Assembly: GCA_035946615.1 (NCBI GenBank)
Contig: DASYZB010000152.1
Span: forward strand, 1 to 44,668
DNA: 44,668 nucleotides
Origin: Verrucomicrobiia bacterium
GTDB lineage: Bacteria; Verrucomicrobiota; Verrucomicrobiia; Limisphaerales; UBA8199
Direction of reading: 5' to 3'
Position 1 is the stretch's first letter. Each line of letters starts with the position of its first letter. The notes beneath the pieces were generated by a model. The model did no database searches, was not told the DNA's origin, and saw only the letters and a list, made by a program, of their open reading frames with translations. Shown piece by piece: positions 1 to 8,909 of the stretch. A program made the position numbers and the translations under genes.

Positions 1-310
1 CATAGACTGAGTCGTCTATTTTTGCCAACACCGCTCCTTGCTCGACTACCGAGCCGTAATCAACCGGTTTGCCTTCCGTGTCGGTTCCGAAGGACTGGAT
101 GCGGCCAGCCACCTGCGCTCCGACGTCCACTACTTCCATCGGTTCGACAGTGCCGCTGGCGTTGATGGTAGTCTCGATGCTGCCGAGCTTCACTGCAGCC
201 GTGTGGAAGGACACTTGGGAATTGCTTCGCGAGCGCCACCACCAGAACCCAGCACCCAAAACAGCGCTAACGATGAGCGCCCTGATAAAAAGTTTCAAAA
301 TGCGTTGCAT
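1..310 (-). CDS. Efflux periplasmic adaptor (MacA/HlyD-type), N-terminal part
   Basis: The gene runs off the left edge; about 103 residues are visible, starting at the ATG at 310. They show a basic N-terminus, one membrane anchor (about residues 8-24, ending in WWW) and then the beta-barrel/lipoyl entry typical of membrane fusion proteins: GSIETTINASGTVEP, then VDVGAQVAGRIQ and GSVVEQGAVLAKID. Family members bridge an inner-membrane pump (a MacB-type ABC or an RND pump) to an outer-membrane channel. The gene follows the histidine kinase on the same strand after a 104-base gap, so the two-component system probably controls it. Which pump it serves cannot be told, because the partner genes lie outside the window. 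Confidence 0.85.
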   Translation of the reverse strand, partial: MQRILKLFIRALIVSAVLGAGFWWWRSRSNSQVSFHTAAVKLGSIETTINASGTVEPMEVVDVGAQVAGRIQSFGTDTEGKPVDYGSVVEQGAVLAKIDDSVY

Positions 311-414
311 GAATAGCGCTTCGCGCTGCTGCCGTTAAAAACCGGACATACTTCGAGCAAAACCGATTTTAGTTGAACGCTCGCCGGATCGCAAAGATTT
401 CAGAGGCTCAATCC

Positions 415-1467
415 TTAAACCTTCGGCGCATCCAGCGGAAGGCGAACGGTCACAGTTGTCATTTGGGACGGCGCAGAATCAATGGCAATCGTCCCCTGAT
501 GCGCTAAAACGATCCATTGTGCGATGCTCAAGCCCAGCCCGCACCCTTCCGCATCTGCAGTATGGGCAAAATCAGCGCGAAAAAATCGATCAAAGACGCG
601 GTGGAGCGATTCAGAGGGTATGCCAGGGCCCGTGTTGGCGATGGTAAACTCGGCCCAGTCATCCGCTTGTCGCAGGGCCATGCAAATCGAGCCACCCGGT
701 TGATTGTGTTTGACGGCATTGTCCGCCAGGTTCAGCAGCAACTGCCTGAGCCTGTGCGCCTCGCCGCGCACCCTCAGTTCTTCGCAGGCGAGCAGCTCCA
801 CAGACAATCCAGAGGCTCGGGCGAGCATCTGGGCGTCTGCGAAGCAATCTCGAACCAAATCGGCCAACGACACAGGGACAAGGACCAAAGGAACAAGACC
901 GGCGTCGGCTTTTGCCAGAAGGGTCAGCCCATCGACAATCCGTGCCAGGCGGCTCAGCTCATCCAACCGGCTGATGGCGCGTTCGCGGGCAACCGGACCC
1001 AATGAATCGTCACGCAACTCGGTTTCGGTCTCGCCGCAAAGGACTGTTAACGGGGTCTTCAACTCATGGGAGGCATGAAGCGTAAAATCCCGGATTCGCG
1101 TAAAAGAGTCATTCAAACGGGCGGTCATGGCATTGAGAACCTCGGCCAGACGGTCCAGTTCATCATGGTTGTGAGTGCGTGGAAGCTGAGCCATGTTGCG
1201 GGCGTGAACGCCTTCCGCCGCGCGGATCAGCTCAGCAATCGGCGCGAAGGCTCGCCGCATCAACCACCAACCGCCAACAATGCTTATGAGAATCGCTGGA
1301 ATTCCGATGCCAGATACCAAACCCACCACGTCATCCAGGCTATCACTCGGCTCTTCGGTAGCGTTGCGTTCTTCGTGCAGTTCTTTTAGAGAAAGGGCTG
1401 CAATGGCCAGCACCGAAAGAAGCAGAACCCCGGCATACCAAAGCGTCATGCGTGTGCGGATGGTCAT
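415..1467 (-). CDS. Sensor histidine kinase (HAMP-HisKA-HATPase)
   Basis: 350 residues. Two membrane segments (about 9-28 and 50-70) enclose only a short periplasmic loop of some 20 residues, so the sensor domain is minimal. A HAMP linker follows, then the H-box HASHELKTPL with phospho-acceptor His134, the N-box LLNLADNAVKHN (about 244-255), and G-boxes NTGPGIP and GCGLGLS. It should autophosphorylate and pass phosphate to the regulator encoded just upstream, whose last four bases overlap its ATG (ATGA), a sign of translational coupling. The layout resembles QseC/PmrB/CusS-like kinases. The ligand is unknown; the adjacent PepSY lipoprotein and efflux adaptor suggest sensing of the envelope or of metals or cationic compounds, which is inference. 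Confidence 0.93.
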   Translation of the reverse strand: MTIRTRMTLWYAGVLLLSVLAIAALSLKELHEERNATEEPSDSLDDVVGLVSGIGIPAILISIVGGWWLMRRAFAPIAELIRAAEGVHARNMAQLPRTHNHDELDRLAEVLNAMTARLNDSFTRIRDFTLHASHELKTPLTVLCGETETELRDDSLGPVARERAISRLDELSRLARIVDGLTLLAKADAGLVPLVLVPVSLADLVRDCFADAQMLARASGLSVELLACEELRVRGEAHRLRQLLLNLADNAVKHNQPGGSICMALRQADDWAEFTIANTGPGIPSESLHRVFDRFFRADFAHTADAEGCGLGLSIAQWIVLAHQGTIAIDSAPSQMTTVTVRLPLDAPKV

Positions 1468-2150
1468 GGGCTGTCGGGTTGTTGTTCCTTCAAGACGTAA
1501 CCGGTCCCACGCACGGTATGGATCAGTTTGCGCTCAAAAGCTGCGTCAATTTTTTCACGAAGGCGCATGACATACACATCAATCAGATTGGTGCCGGGAT
1601 CGAAGTGGTAATCCCAGACCTTCTCAAGGATCATCATTCGCCCGCACAGCCGGCCCGACGAGCGCATCAGAAACTCCAATAACCGATATTCCCGGCTGGT
1701 TAATTCGATTTCCGTTCCGCCGCGTTGCGCTCGGTGAGTCACCGTATCCAATGTCAGGTCGCCTACGCGCAGGACAGGGGATTTGGTTTCGCTGCCACGC
1801 CGAGTCAAAGCCCGAACACGCGCCGCCAACTCGACTAGCGCAAAAGGCTTGGGCAGATAATCGTCCGCTCCCGCATCGAGGCCCTCGACGCGTTCATTAA
1901 CCTCACCTCGCGCCGAGAGCAACAAAACCGGCGCCGGGTAGCGTTGTCTGCGCCACTGCCGCAGAACACTTAAACCGTCGCGTCCCGGCAGCATGATATC
2001 CAGCACAACGGCGTCGTACGGTATCGCGGCGCTCGCCGCTAAGGCCTCGTCCCCGCTGTGGCACACATCCACCGCGAACCCTTCGGCCTGGAGCGCCTTG
2101 CGTACGAAGGAAGCCGTCTTCTTTTCGTCTTCAACAACCAGGATGCGCAT
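1464..2150 (-). CDS. OmpR/PhoB-family response regulator
   Basis: 228 residues. The receiver domain (1-115) carries the acidic pair E7/D8, the phospho-acceptor Asp51 (VVLDIMLPGRDG), a Ser79 switch residue and Lys101 (YLPKPF). The C-terminal winged helix (about 128-222) has the typical LTSREYRLLEFLM and the DNA-recognition region ending in IHTVRGTGYVL. It is the cognate regulator of the histidine kinase, whose start overlaps its stop by 4 bases. The gene lies 153 bases downstream of the PepSY lipoprotein on the same strand. It probably controls this cassette and the efflux adaptor downstream. Confidence 0.95.
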   Translation of the reverse strand: MRILVVEDEKKTASFVRKALQAEGFAVDVCHSGDEALAASAAIPYDAVVLDIMLPGRDGLSVLRQWRRQRYPAPVLLLSARGEVNERVEGLDAGADDYLPKPFALVELAARVRALTRRGSETKSPVLRVGDLTLDTVTHRAQRGGTEIELTSREYRLLEFLMRSSGRLCGRMMILEKVWDYHFDPGTNLIDVYVMRLREKIDAAFERKLIHTVRGTGYVLKEQQPDSP

Positions 2151-2251
2151 ATCAGGTCACCCTCCCGCAGCGGCGGATTTTGAGACAAATCCCTTTCACT
2201 GGCGGTAAACATCGGGAAGAGCAGCTCTTTTGGAAAGGTCAAATGAGCCCA

Positions 2252-2277
2252 AAAGCACGGGACGCTGCCGGTGCTTT
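2252..2277 (-). terminator. Hairpin between the PepSY gene and the response regulator
   Basis: On the minus strand a 7-bp stem (AAAGCAC / GTGCTTT, perfect) closes a 12-base loop and is followed by TTTTGGG. It sits about 27 bases after the stop of the PepSY gene. The U-run is short, so it may be a weak terminator or attenuator, or an mRNA-stabilising hairpin that allows partial read-through into the two-component genes. Confidence 0.35.
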
Positions 2278-2303
2278 GGTCTTCGCTGCCGCAGATGGAA
2301 GTA

Positions 2304-2675
2304 CTATTTGCCTTCTTCCTTTTCGTCGTCGTCCTTTTCTTTCTTCTTCTCTTTGGCTTCCTGGGCAGCGGATTCTTTGTCCACGCCCACGACCTGGCCC
2401 GTGACGGCATCCACGTTCACTTCGGTGATGTCGCTCGCGCCGGGGGTGGCAATATCAAAGGACCAGATCAGTTTGCCCTTTTCGCGTTCGAGCTCGGCTT
2501 CCTTGATCGTGCCACTGGGCACCTGGGCCAAAGCGATTTTCTGCGCATCCGCTTTGGTTATTTTTGCTTGAGACTGAAGGGCGGCCTGGCTTTCGTGGCC
2601 TTCATGTTTTTCTGACACGCAGGCCGCCAGCAGCCCGGCGGCCAGTGTGGAACAGACGATGGTTTTGATTTTCAT
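2304..2675 (-). CDS. PepSY-domain lipoprotein
   Basis: 123 residues from the ATG at 2675. That start is preferred over an upstream in-frame start at 2771 because it gives a clean lipoprotein signal: MKIKTIVCST, a hydrophobic core, and the lipobox LLAAC with Cys19. The mature part has a His-rich beginning (EKHEGHES) and one PepSY unit: KITKADAQKIALAQVPSG..., then WSFDI and VNVDAVTGQVVGVD. The tail is a highly charged Lys/Glu/Asp run. PepSY proteins are often encoded beside OmpR-type two-component systems and are thought to modulate envelope proteins; no enzymatic role is known. It is the first gene of a likely PepSY-regulator-kinase-adaptor cassette. Confidence 0.85.
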   Translation of the reverse strand: MKIKTIVCSTLAAGLLAACVSEKHEGHESQAALQSQAKITKADAQKIALAQVPSGTIKEAELEREKGKLIWSFDIATPGASDITEVNVDAVTGQVVGVDKESAAQEAKEKKKEKDDDEKEEGK

Positions 2676-2684
2676 GATCTCATT

Positions 2685-2698
2685 CGGTTTGCAAACCG
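2685..2698. promoter_or_regulatory. 14-bp perfect palindrome upstream of PepSY gene
   Basis: CGGTTTGCAAACCG is a perfect 14-base palindrome located 9 bases before the PepSY lipoprotein ATG. It could be a dimeric regulator's half-site pair. Winged-helix OmpR proteins usually bind direct repeats, so it need not be the site of the neighbouring regulator. Confidence 0.3.
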
Positions 2699-2819
2699 TT
2701 TTGGTTCGCGCGCCTGAATGAAACCCGATTGACATGAATCCTTGATGAACCGCAGATGACGGTTTTGTCATTTACGCCAGAGCAGGACCTTGCCGAGTAT
2801 CGAGTTTTACAGACTCGGT

Positions 2820-4481
2820 TCACTCGCCGGCGCTCTTCGCCCCGCGCTGCGCCTTCTCAATGGCCGCCTTCAGGTAGCTGTCGTCGTGCTGCTTCTTCCA
2901 ACCATCGGTTGGTGGCGTACCGGGCGCCACGCGGTAGGCGGCCCACATCTCGTTGACAAAAGCTTCCCAGGTTTTCCCTTCCTGCGCCCAGTCGGGTTCG
3001 TCCATTGCCGCATCCCTTTTCAACCGCTTGAGGACCTGGGTTTCGTCCTCAAACATCCAGCGGTCGCAATAGTCGAAGAAGGCATCGTGGTCCCAGGCCT
3101 TCTCGGCCTTCATCAGGCGCAAAGCCAGTGCCTCAGCGATCCAGGCAGCGCTGGTGCAACAGCGCCGGTACGATTCACTCATCTTTTCGCGCCCCTCCTT
3201 CCAGGTGGAGGGCGGGGTGTGTTCATAAGGCCCCGTGTCTGCTCGCGCAATTCCGGTTGCTTCGTCGATGCCCCGATGTCCGGTGAAGACCACCTTGGCC
3301 CCTGTCCAAGAGTCGCCATAGGCGGTTTGTTCATCTTCGCCAAAATGCGCAGCGGGAAAGGATTTATTGATGTGGGCCAACTGGTCGTCGCCCAGGAGCA
3401 GGCCCGCGAAAACAATGGGCAGTTTGCGTCCGCTGCCGTGCCCGCCGAATCCTTCCCAACCGGGGTGCCCTGAGCGAATCATGCCGCCCAGGTCAATACC
3501 CACCTGCACGAAATCTACCAGGAGCGCTTCCTTCTTTTCCGGCTTGAGGTCGGTGCAGAGCAGCAGCGCGTCCTGCCCGACGACCCGGGCGTAATCGCGG
3601 CCATATTGCGGCATGTTTTCCACCGGACTCTCGAAGCCGAAGAAGCCCGTCCCAACCCAGGGCCGTTGAGTGAACCGGACATACAATCCGAGGTCCGGCA
3701 GGGCCTTGCCGGCAGCGGCAGGGAGGAGGTCTCGTTTCAAGTTGCGAGACAGATAGATTCTCGCCTGGCGATCGCAAAAGGCGGGGCGGAAGGCGTCAGG
3801 AGGCAGCGGTTCTGCCACGCAACTCAGCACTGCAGCGGTCCGGATTGGACTGCTGTCATCCACACCGCGCTCGACGGTCTCCCACAACTGCGGTTTGAGG
3901 ACTAGACCCTTGGGCATGCTGATGGTCGAGACGAGCGAATCGCCGGGCTTCATTGCCACAGGCAACCTCTGGATGAGGGAAGGATCGAACCAGTTGCGCA
4001 CGCCGCTGTCGTAAGAGACTTTCATTGCCGCCGGTGGATTGAGCATGAAACCGTTGCGGACGCGCTGGGCCATCGGGCGCTCGAGGTCCATGTGGTCCAG
4101 TTCGATTTCGGGAATCTCCGCCCCGTAGAGCGGGGCAGGGGTGATTACTTTGATTGTTACCGGACCAACCACATACCAGTCACCATTGATGAATTGGCCG
4201 GCGCGCGTGGGTTTGTCGAAGGTCCATGTGATGCCGTATTGCGAAACACTGTTCTTCAAGGGCAGTTCCTCAAGGTTGGGCGTGGTGGGAGGATGCTCTC
4301 GGGTGTAAACCGGGACTGCTTGGGTCGAAGGGACCCACAGGTTCGGCCCTATAACCCGCGGCGCGGTTGGCCGAGGGGCCGGTAGGGTGGCAAGGGATTT
4401 CTGCTGGCTCAGAACTTGAGCCGGCTGGCCTGCCAAGGCTGCCGCCAAGACAAGACTCAGTGCGTAATGGCGGGACTGCAT
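2820..4481 (-). CDS. Large secreted protein of unknown function
   Basis: 553 residues from the ATG at 4481; the open frame extends further upstream, but only through the MFS gene. A signal peptide is clear (MQSRHYALSLVLAAALAG..., cleavage near residue 25). The mature protein is soluble, aromatic-rich and Cys-poor, without a family motif I can name. Landmarks are RPTAPRVIGPNLWVPST near the start, GFGGHGSGRKLPIVFAGLLLG in the middle and a Trp-rich C-terminus. The gene overlaps the upstream MFS gene by 25 bases, so it is probably co-translated with the transporter and the SDR gene. A role in extracellular or periplasmic processing of the compound imported by the MFS protein is a guess from context. 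Confidence 0.75.
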   Translation of the reverse strand: MQSRHYALSLVLAAALAGQPAQVLSQQKSLATLPAPRPTAPRVIGPNLWVPSTQAVPVYTREHPPTTPNLEELPLKNSVSQYGITWTFDKPTRAGQFINGDWYVVGPVTIKVITPAPLYGAEIPEIELDHMDLERPMAQRVRNGFMLNPPAAMKVSYDSGVRNWFDPSLIQRLPVAMKPGDSLVSTISMPKGLVLKPQLWETVERGVDDSSPIRTAAVLSCVAEPLPPDAFRPAFCDRQARIYLSRNLKRDLLPAAAGKALPDLGLYVRFTQRPWVGTGFFGFESPVENMPQYGRDYARVVGQDALLLCTDLKPEKKEALLVDFVQVGIDLGGMIRSGHPGWEGFGGHGSGRKLPIVFAGLLLGDDQLAHINKSFPAAHFGEDEQTAYGDSWTGAKVVFTGHRGIDEATGIARADTGPYEHTPPSTWKEGREKMSESYRRCCTSAAWIAEALALRLMKAEKAWDHDAFFDYCDRWMFEDETQVLKRLKRDAAMDEPDWAQEGKTWEAFVNEMWAAYRVAPGTPPTDGWKKQHDDSYLKAAIEKAQRGAKSAGE

Positions 4482-5716
4482 GGTATTGATCGAGTTTGGA
4501 AGCGCGGGTCCGGGCGCAACGGCCCGATAAGGAACAACACAATGGCGACGGCCAACACCGGCAGGATGCCATACCCAATAAAGACCGGGTAATATCCAAA
4601 CCGGTCCACCATGCGGCCAGAGAGCCATTGAAAGAGCATGCCGCCCAAACCCGAGCCCATGCTGGCCAGGCCCCAAATCGAGCCGAGCGCATTTTTTGGG
4701 AAGACCTCTGCCGGAAAGGCTAGCGTGTTGGCCACGTAGCCGGTATAGCCGAACATCGCGATGGAAACAAACGCAATCGATAGATATGGATCATGAGTGA
4801 TGATGGCCGGAATCGCCGAAACCATGAGCATCCCGAAGAGGGCGGCGCCGGTTTTGTAAGCGCGCCCAATGGAGACGCCGCGCGAGATCAAGAGCTGTGT
4901 GAGACCTCCGCCGGCCAGATTCCCAATATCCGCAATGATGAATGGAATGGGCGCCAGCCAGACGATCTGTTTGAGATTGAAGTGGTGGACGTCGGTCAGG
5001 AATTTGGGCAGCCAGAATACGTAGAAATACCAGACCGGGTCCATGAACACTTTCGATAGCGCAAAAAGCAACAGGAAACGGGTCTTGAGCAAGCGCCAGG
5101 GCGAGGGCGGGCATGCGGTCACTTCGGCGACGAGGGCCTCTGGGGTGTGGTAAATCACCGCGAAGCCGATCAGCCACAGGCAGCCGATGAGCCCGACGAT
5201 GACGAATGCGGGACGCCAGCCCACGTGAATCAGCAGCAAACCCACCGCCGTGGGGCCGACCAGGGCGCCGATGCCGGCGCCGCTGTTGAAAATCCCTGAG
5301 GCGAGTGAACGCTCCCGCGGTGGGAACCATTCCCCCACCACCTTAACGGCGGCGGGCCAGTTGCCGGCCTCACCCAGCCCCAGCAGCATCAGAAAGCCGG
5401 CGAGCATCCAGACATTTTGAGCCGCGCCGATCAGCCCAACGGCGGAACTCCACAGGAACATGCAGAGGAGGTAACCACGCTTGGCGCCCAGCCGGTCGAT
5501 AATCGGCCCGGATACCCCGTTGCTGATGGCGTATGCGAAGAAAAAGGCGGAGGTGAGCAGGCCATAATCTTCATTGGAAAGGGAAAAGACCTTTTGGAGG
5601 GTTGTGGCAGAGACTGAATAGGCCTGGCGGCAAAGGTAGTTGATAACCGTGGCCAGGAAGATCAGACCCACCATCACCCAGCGCAAACGAGAGGGCTCTG
5701 CCTGAGGAGCTGACAT
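4457..5716 (-). CDS. MFS transporter, ACS (anion:cation symporter) family
   Basis: 419 residues with about 12 hydrophobic segments. The first helix ends in NYLCRQAYS, the loop 2-3 signature is DRLGAKRGY, and the stretch GEAGNWPAAVKVVGEWFPPRERS followed by GIFNSGAG is characteristic of ACS-family carriers (hexuronate, glucarate and galactonate transporters such as ExuT/GudP/DgoT). It should import an organic anion, probably a sugar acid, by proton or cation symport in the inner membrane. It lies 17 bases after the SDR gene and overlaps the next gene by 25 bases, forming an operon with them. The substrate cannot be read from the sequence. Confidence 0.9.
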   Translation of the reverse strand: MSAPQAEPSRLRWVMVGLIFLATVINYLCRQAYSVSATTLQKVFSLSNEDYGLLTSAFFFAYAISNGVSGPIIDRLGAKRGYLLCMFLWSSAVGLIGAAQNVWMLAGFLMLLGLGEAGNWPAAVKVVGEWFPPRERSLASGIFNSGAGIGALVGPTAVGLLLIHVGWRPAFVIVGLIGCLWLIGFAVIYHTPEALVAEVTACPPSPWRLLKTRFLLLFALSKVFMDPVWYFYVFWLPKFLTDVHHFNLKQIVWLAPIPFIIADIGNLAGGGLTQLLISRGVSIGRAYKTGAALFGMLMVSAIPAIITHDPYLSIAFVSIAMFGYTGYVANTLAFPAEVFPKNALGSIWGLASMGSGLGGMLFQWLSGRMVDRFGYYPVFIGYGILPVLAVAIVLFLIGPLRPDPRFQTRSIPCSPAITH

Positions 5717-5733
5717 GGCTTTGGCCGCGACAC

Positions 5734-6549
5734 CTAGCAGATACGCATCGTCATCCCGCCGTCCACCGAGACCGTTTCGCCCGTGATGAATTCGTTGGTC
5801 ACCAATTCAAGGATCAGGCTGGCGACCTGCTCGGGCGTTCCCTCCCGATGCAACGGGATGCGGTTGTCCAGGTTGTTCTGTTTGACCTGCGCCGGCATGG
5901 TGGCGTGAAAGGCCGTGCGGATAATGCCAGGCGCTACGCAATTCACACGGATGTTATTGTCCGCAAACTCGAAAGCCAAAGCACGGGTCAGTTGCGGCAA
6001 AGCGCCCTTGACGGCCTGGTAAGCCACGTTGCTCTTGACCCCGCGAATCCCGGCCGCCGAAGAAATCAGGATGATGACGCCCCGTCCTTTTTGCTTCATG
6101 GCTGGAATGGCAGCGCGGCAAAGATGAAAAATGGCGTGCACATGCACATCGAAGGCGGCATGCCACGCCTCCACCGTCAATTCTAATAGTCCGCCATTGA
6201 CCGGCCCGCCGGCTGCGTGGACCAACACATCGACCGGCCCAAGCTCCCGGGTCGTCTCCTCCACACATCTCGCGGCCTCGCGGGCCACAGCAACGTCCGC
6301 GCCGATGAGCAAGCATTTGCGGCCCAGGGCCACGATGCGCCGGTGTGTCTCTTTGGCCTCAGAACTTAACCGGCGTCCCACGAGGGCTACATCGGCGCCC
6401 TCTTGCGCCATCGCAATTGCCGTGGCGGCGCCAATGCCCTGAGTGCCGCCGGTCACCAGTGCAACGGAACCTGGCAGGAGCTTGCTTTGAGCGGCGCGTC
6501 GATTCATAGAAGTGGTTCGAGGGGTGGTGGTCGTCATATTCAGAAACAT
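5734..6549 (-). CDS. SDR-family NAD(P)-dependent oxidoreductase
   Basis: 271 residues. Classical short-chain dehydrogenase: the nucleotide-binding TGGTQGIGAA (about 34-43), an NxAG-type strand present as HAAGG, the catalytic serine region ISSAAG, the YQAVK (YxxxK) pair, and the PGIIRTAF strand. The C-terminal EQVASLILELVTNEFITGETVSVDGG matches FabG/gluconate 5-dehydrogenase-like members. The start could be the ATG at 6549, 6537 or 6507; none has a good ribosome site. With the sugar-acid-type transporter next to it, oxidation or reduction of a sugar derivative is the likeliest role, but FabG-like activity is not excluded. Confidence 0.9.
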   Translation of the reverse strand: MFLNMTTTTPRTTSMNRRAAQSKLLPGSVALVTGGTQGIGAATAIAMAQEGADVALVGRRLSSEAKETHRRIVALGRKCLLIGADVAVAREAARCVEETTRELGPVDVLVHAAGGPVNGGLLELTVEAWHAAFDVHVHAIFHLCRAAIPAMKQKGRGVIILISSAAGIRGVKSNVAYQAVKGALPQLTRALAFEFADNNIRVNCVAPGIIRTAFHATMPAQVKQNNLDNRIPLHREGTPEQVASLILELVTNEFITGETVSVDGGMTMRIC

Positions 6550-6731
6550 TCTAACGCGGTGACCAGCACCGCTCCAGCCATTTGAGGCGGGCAGAATTCA
6601 GGGGGATTCACGCTGCGGCGGCACAGCGAATGGCCTTGATCTCAGTTCAATTTCATTGTATGCACTGCTTCTACCAGCAGGACTTAAACCTGCTGGGACA
6701 ACCAAACTCAATCCATTGGAGTTCTTTCTTT

Positions 6732-7790
6732 ATGAGCATAAGCCAACTAGCGCGGGGTGTTTTTCCATTCTCACTGGCAGTCCTGATGAGCGCGTCGGCT
6801 CAGGGCAAGTCTGCAGTATCCACAACGGGCGACACGGGCCCTTATCATGTTTCCCATCTCTTCCATGTGGGGGGCGAGGGCGGGTGGGATTACCTGACCG
6901 TGGATTCCGAGCACAAGCTGCTCTACGTTCCGCGCTCGACGCACACCATGGTTCTGGACGCCAACACAGGCAAGACTGTTGCGGACATCCCCGGACAAAA
7001 ACGCAACCATGGCGTGGCCATCGTCCCCAGCGCCGGTCGGGGCTTCATCACCGATGGCGCAGATGCCTCCGTCACTGTCTTCGATTTGAAGACTTACGCC
7101 GTGCTGGGAAAGGTCAAAACTGCTGATGACTCCGACGGGGTTATCTACGACCCGGCGAGTGGGAAGGTCTTGGTCGTCTGCGGCGATGCCGGTGTAATGA
7201 TTCCCATTTCGCCGGATTTGGACCTCTCAACGGGCAAGGCCGACACGGCGGTGGAGCTTGGAGGCAAGCCTGAATTTCTGGCCGCCGATGGACAGGGGAA
7301 GGCCTACATCAACCTGGTGGATAAAGACCAGGTAGCGGTGGTGGACACCAAGACGATGAAGGTCCTAAATAAATGGTCAACCCTGCCGGGCGGCTCGCCG
7401 GTCGGCATGTCGATGGACGTTGTGAATCGCCGTTTGTTCATCGGTTGCCGGCGGCCACAGCGCCTGGTTGTCATGGGCGCGGATGATGGCAAGGTCCTTG
7501 CCGCTCTGGAAATCGGGGCTGGGGTCGATGCCACGAAATTCGACGGTGACGCCTTTGCCAGTTGCGGGGACGGCACGCTCGCCGCCGCCCGCGAGACCGC
7601 TCCGGGCAAATTCCAGCTCGTCCAAACTGTCCAGACTCCACGCGGTGCGCGGACCATGGGCATCGATGCCGCAACTCACACGCTCTATCTTCCCACGGCC
7701 GAGTTTGGGCCTGCGACGGAGGGCCGATCTCGGCCACGCCCAAAACCCGGCTCATTCATGGTCGTCGTGGTAAGTCCCTCTGGCAAATAG
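6732..7790 (+). CDS. YncE-like exported beta-propeller protein
   Basis: 352 residues from the ATG at 6732. This start was chosen over an in-frame codon at 6582 because a GGAG lies 10 bases upstream and the resulting N-terminus is a good signal peptide (cleavage near SASAQG). The body repeats blade-like units such as LLYVPRSTHTMVLDANTGKT, RGFITDGADASVTVFDLKTY, GKAYINLVDKDQVAVVDTKT and RRLFIGCRRPQRLVVMGADDGK, about 45 residues each, as in YncE / cytochrome d1-like propellers. Such proteins bind ligands or DNA or serve as scaffolds; no catalytic residues can be assigned. It is divergent from the SDR operon and probably a single transcription unit. Confidence 0.88.
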   Translation: MSISQLARGVFPFSLAVLMSASAQGKSAVSTTGDTGPYHVSHLFHVGGEGGWDYLTVDSEHKLLYVPRSTHTMVLDANTGKTVADIPGQKRNHGVAIVPSAGRGFITDGADASVTVFDLKTYAVLGKVKTADDSDGVIYDPASGKVLVVCGDAGVMIPISPDLDLSTGKADTAVELGGKPEFLAADGQGKAYINLVDKDQVAVVDTKTMKVLNKWSTLPGGSPVGMSMDVVNRRLFIGCRRPQRLVVMGADDGKVLAALEIGAGVDATKFDGDAFASCGDGTLAAARETAPGKFQLVQTVQTPRGARTMGIDAATHTLYLPTAEFGPATEGRSRPRPKPGSFMVVVVSPSGK

Positions 7791-7850
7791 GTGGTGACCA
7801 AACTACGAGACCTCCAACAACACCTCAGGATGCGTCGCGGCAATCTTCAG

Positions 7851-8696
7851 TCAGATTCCCTTTGCCCGGCTTGGTAAAGCCGTCACCACTTCGGTGTCGG
7901 CGTTGAGTAAGCGCACTTCGCGTTGTGGGAAGGGCATGTCGATATTTTTAAGCCTGAACTGCTCAACCACCGCCTGGTAGATTTCGCTCCCGGCGAACAC
8001 AAAATCGTCCAATCCCACCCATGGTTTAACCGCAATATCGACTGACGAATCGCCCAGCAGCGTCACACCGACTATCGGGGCGGGTTGTTTGAGTACCCGT
8101 GGATTGGCCGCCAGGACTTGCCGCACGACGGCCAGGGCTTCACTGATGTCGGTGCCATAAGCCACTCCCACCGAGAGGTCCAACTGCCGGTTCATTCCGT
8201 AATTGTGCAGGATTTCACCAACAATCTTGCGGTTTGGAATCACCACGCGCGATTGGTCGGCATGGATGAGTGTGGTGCTAAAAAGTTGCACGCTGACCAC
8301 CTGGCCATTGACATCAAGCAACTCCACGTATTCACCCACCCGGAATGGCTTGGTGAAAATGATCGTCAGGCCCGCCACCAGATTCGACAGGACGTGTTGC
8401 GTGGCCAAACCGATGCCTACTCCCGCTACCCCTATGCCGGCAACCATCGGCGCAATGGGGACGCCGCATTTATCCAGGGCCAGAACCACAGCGAGGCCAA
8501 AGACGAGCAACCGGACCACCCGCACGGTCAGCATCCGGATCGGCGGTTCGATTTGCTTTTTGATCAGCCACCCGTCAACAGCCCTGCCAACCCATCGCGC
8601 CACCAGCACCCCTGCCGTCAGGATGATCAGGGCGCCGATGATCTGAATGCCGTAAACCGCCAGGAAAGTGAACACCGTTTTTTGAATCTCTTGCAT
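7851..8696 (-). CDS. MscS-family mechanosensitive ion channel
   Basis: 281 residues, close to the length of E. coli MscS. Three N-terminal membrane helices (about 14-33, 57-76, 82-112) end in the Gly/Ala-rich pore helix VAGIGVAGVGIGLATQHVLSNLVAG, followed by the beta domain with FRVGEYVELLDVNGQV, the VVIPNRKIV motif and the C-terminal alpha/beta domain with MPFPQREVRLL. It should release small solutes under hypo-osmotic shock. Convergent with the propeller gene and divergent from the mer operon. Confidence 0.95.
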   Translation of the reverse strand: MQEIQKTVFTFLAVYGIQIIGALIILTAGVLVARWVGRAVDGWLIKKQIEPPIRMLTVRVVRLLVFGLAVVLALDKCGVPIAPMVAGIGVAGVGIGLATQHVLSNLVAGLTIIFTKPFRVGEYVELLDVNGQVVSVQLFSTTLIHADQSRVVIPNRKIVGEILHNYGMNRQLDLSVGVAYGTDISEALAVVRQVLAANPRVLKQPAPIVGVTLLGDSSVDIAVKPWVGLDDFVFAGSEIYQAVVEQFRLKNIDMPFPQREVRLLNADTEVVTALPSRAKGI

Positions 8697-8909
8697 AGAT
8701 TAGCAACTTCGAGGCTCTATTGCCTCCAGCTTTTGTGCCACCACGCAATTGGCTGCCGTCCGTGATGGAGGCCTTCGCGACATGTCCCCATTATGCCCAC
8801 CGGCCAGCCAGGAAGCAAACTCTAAAGCAGGCGCCGGGGACATCGAAGGTGGCGAAAAGGCAGCCTCGGCTTATGGTAAAGCGGCCCTGCAATTTCTCTG
8901 CTTCTGGGC

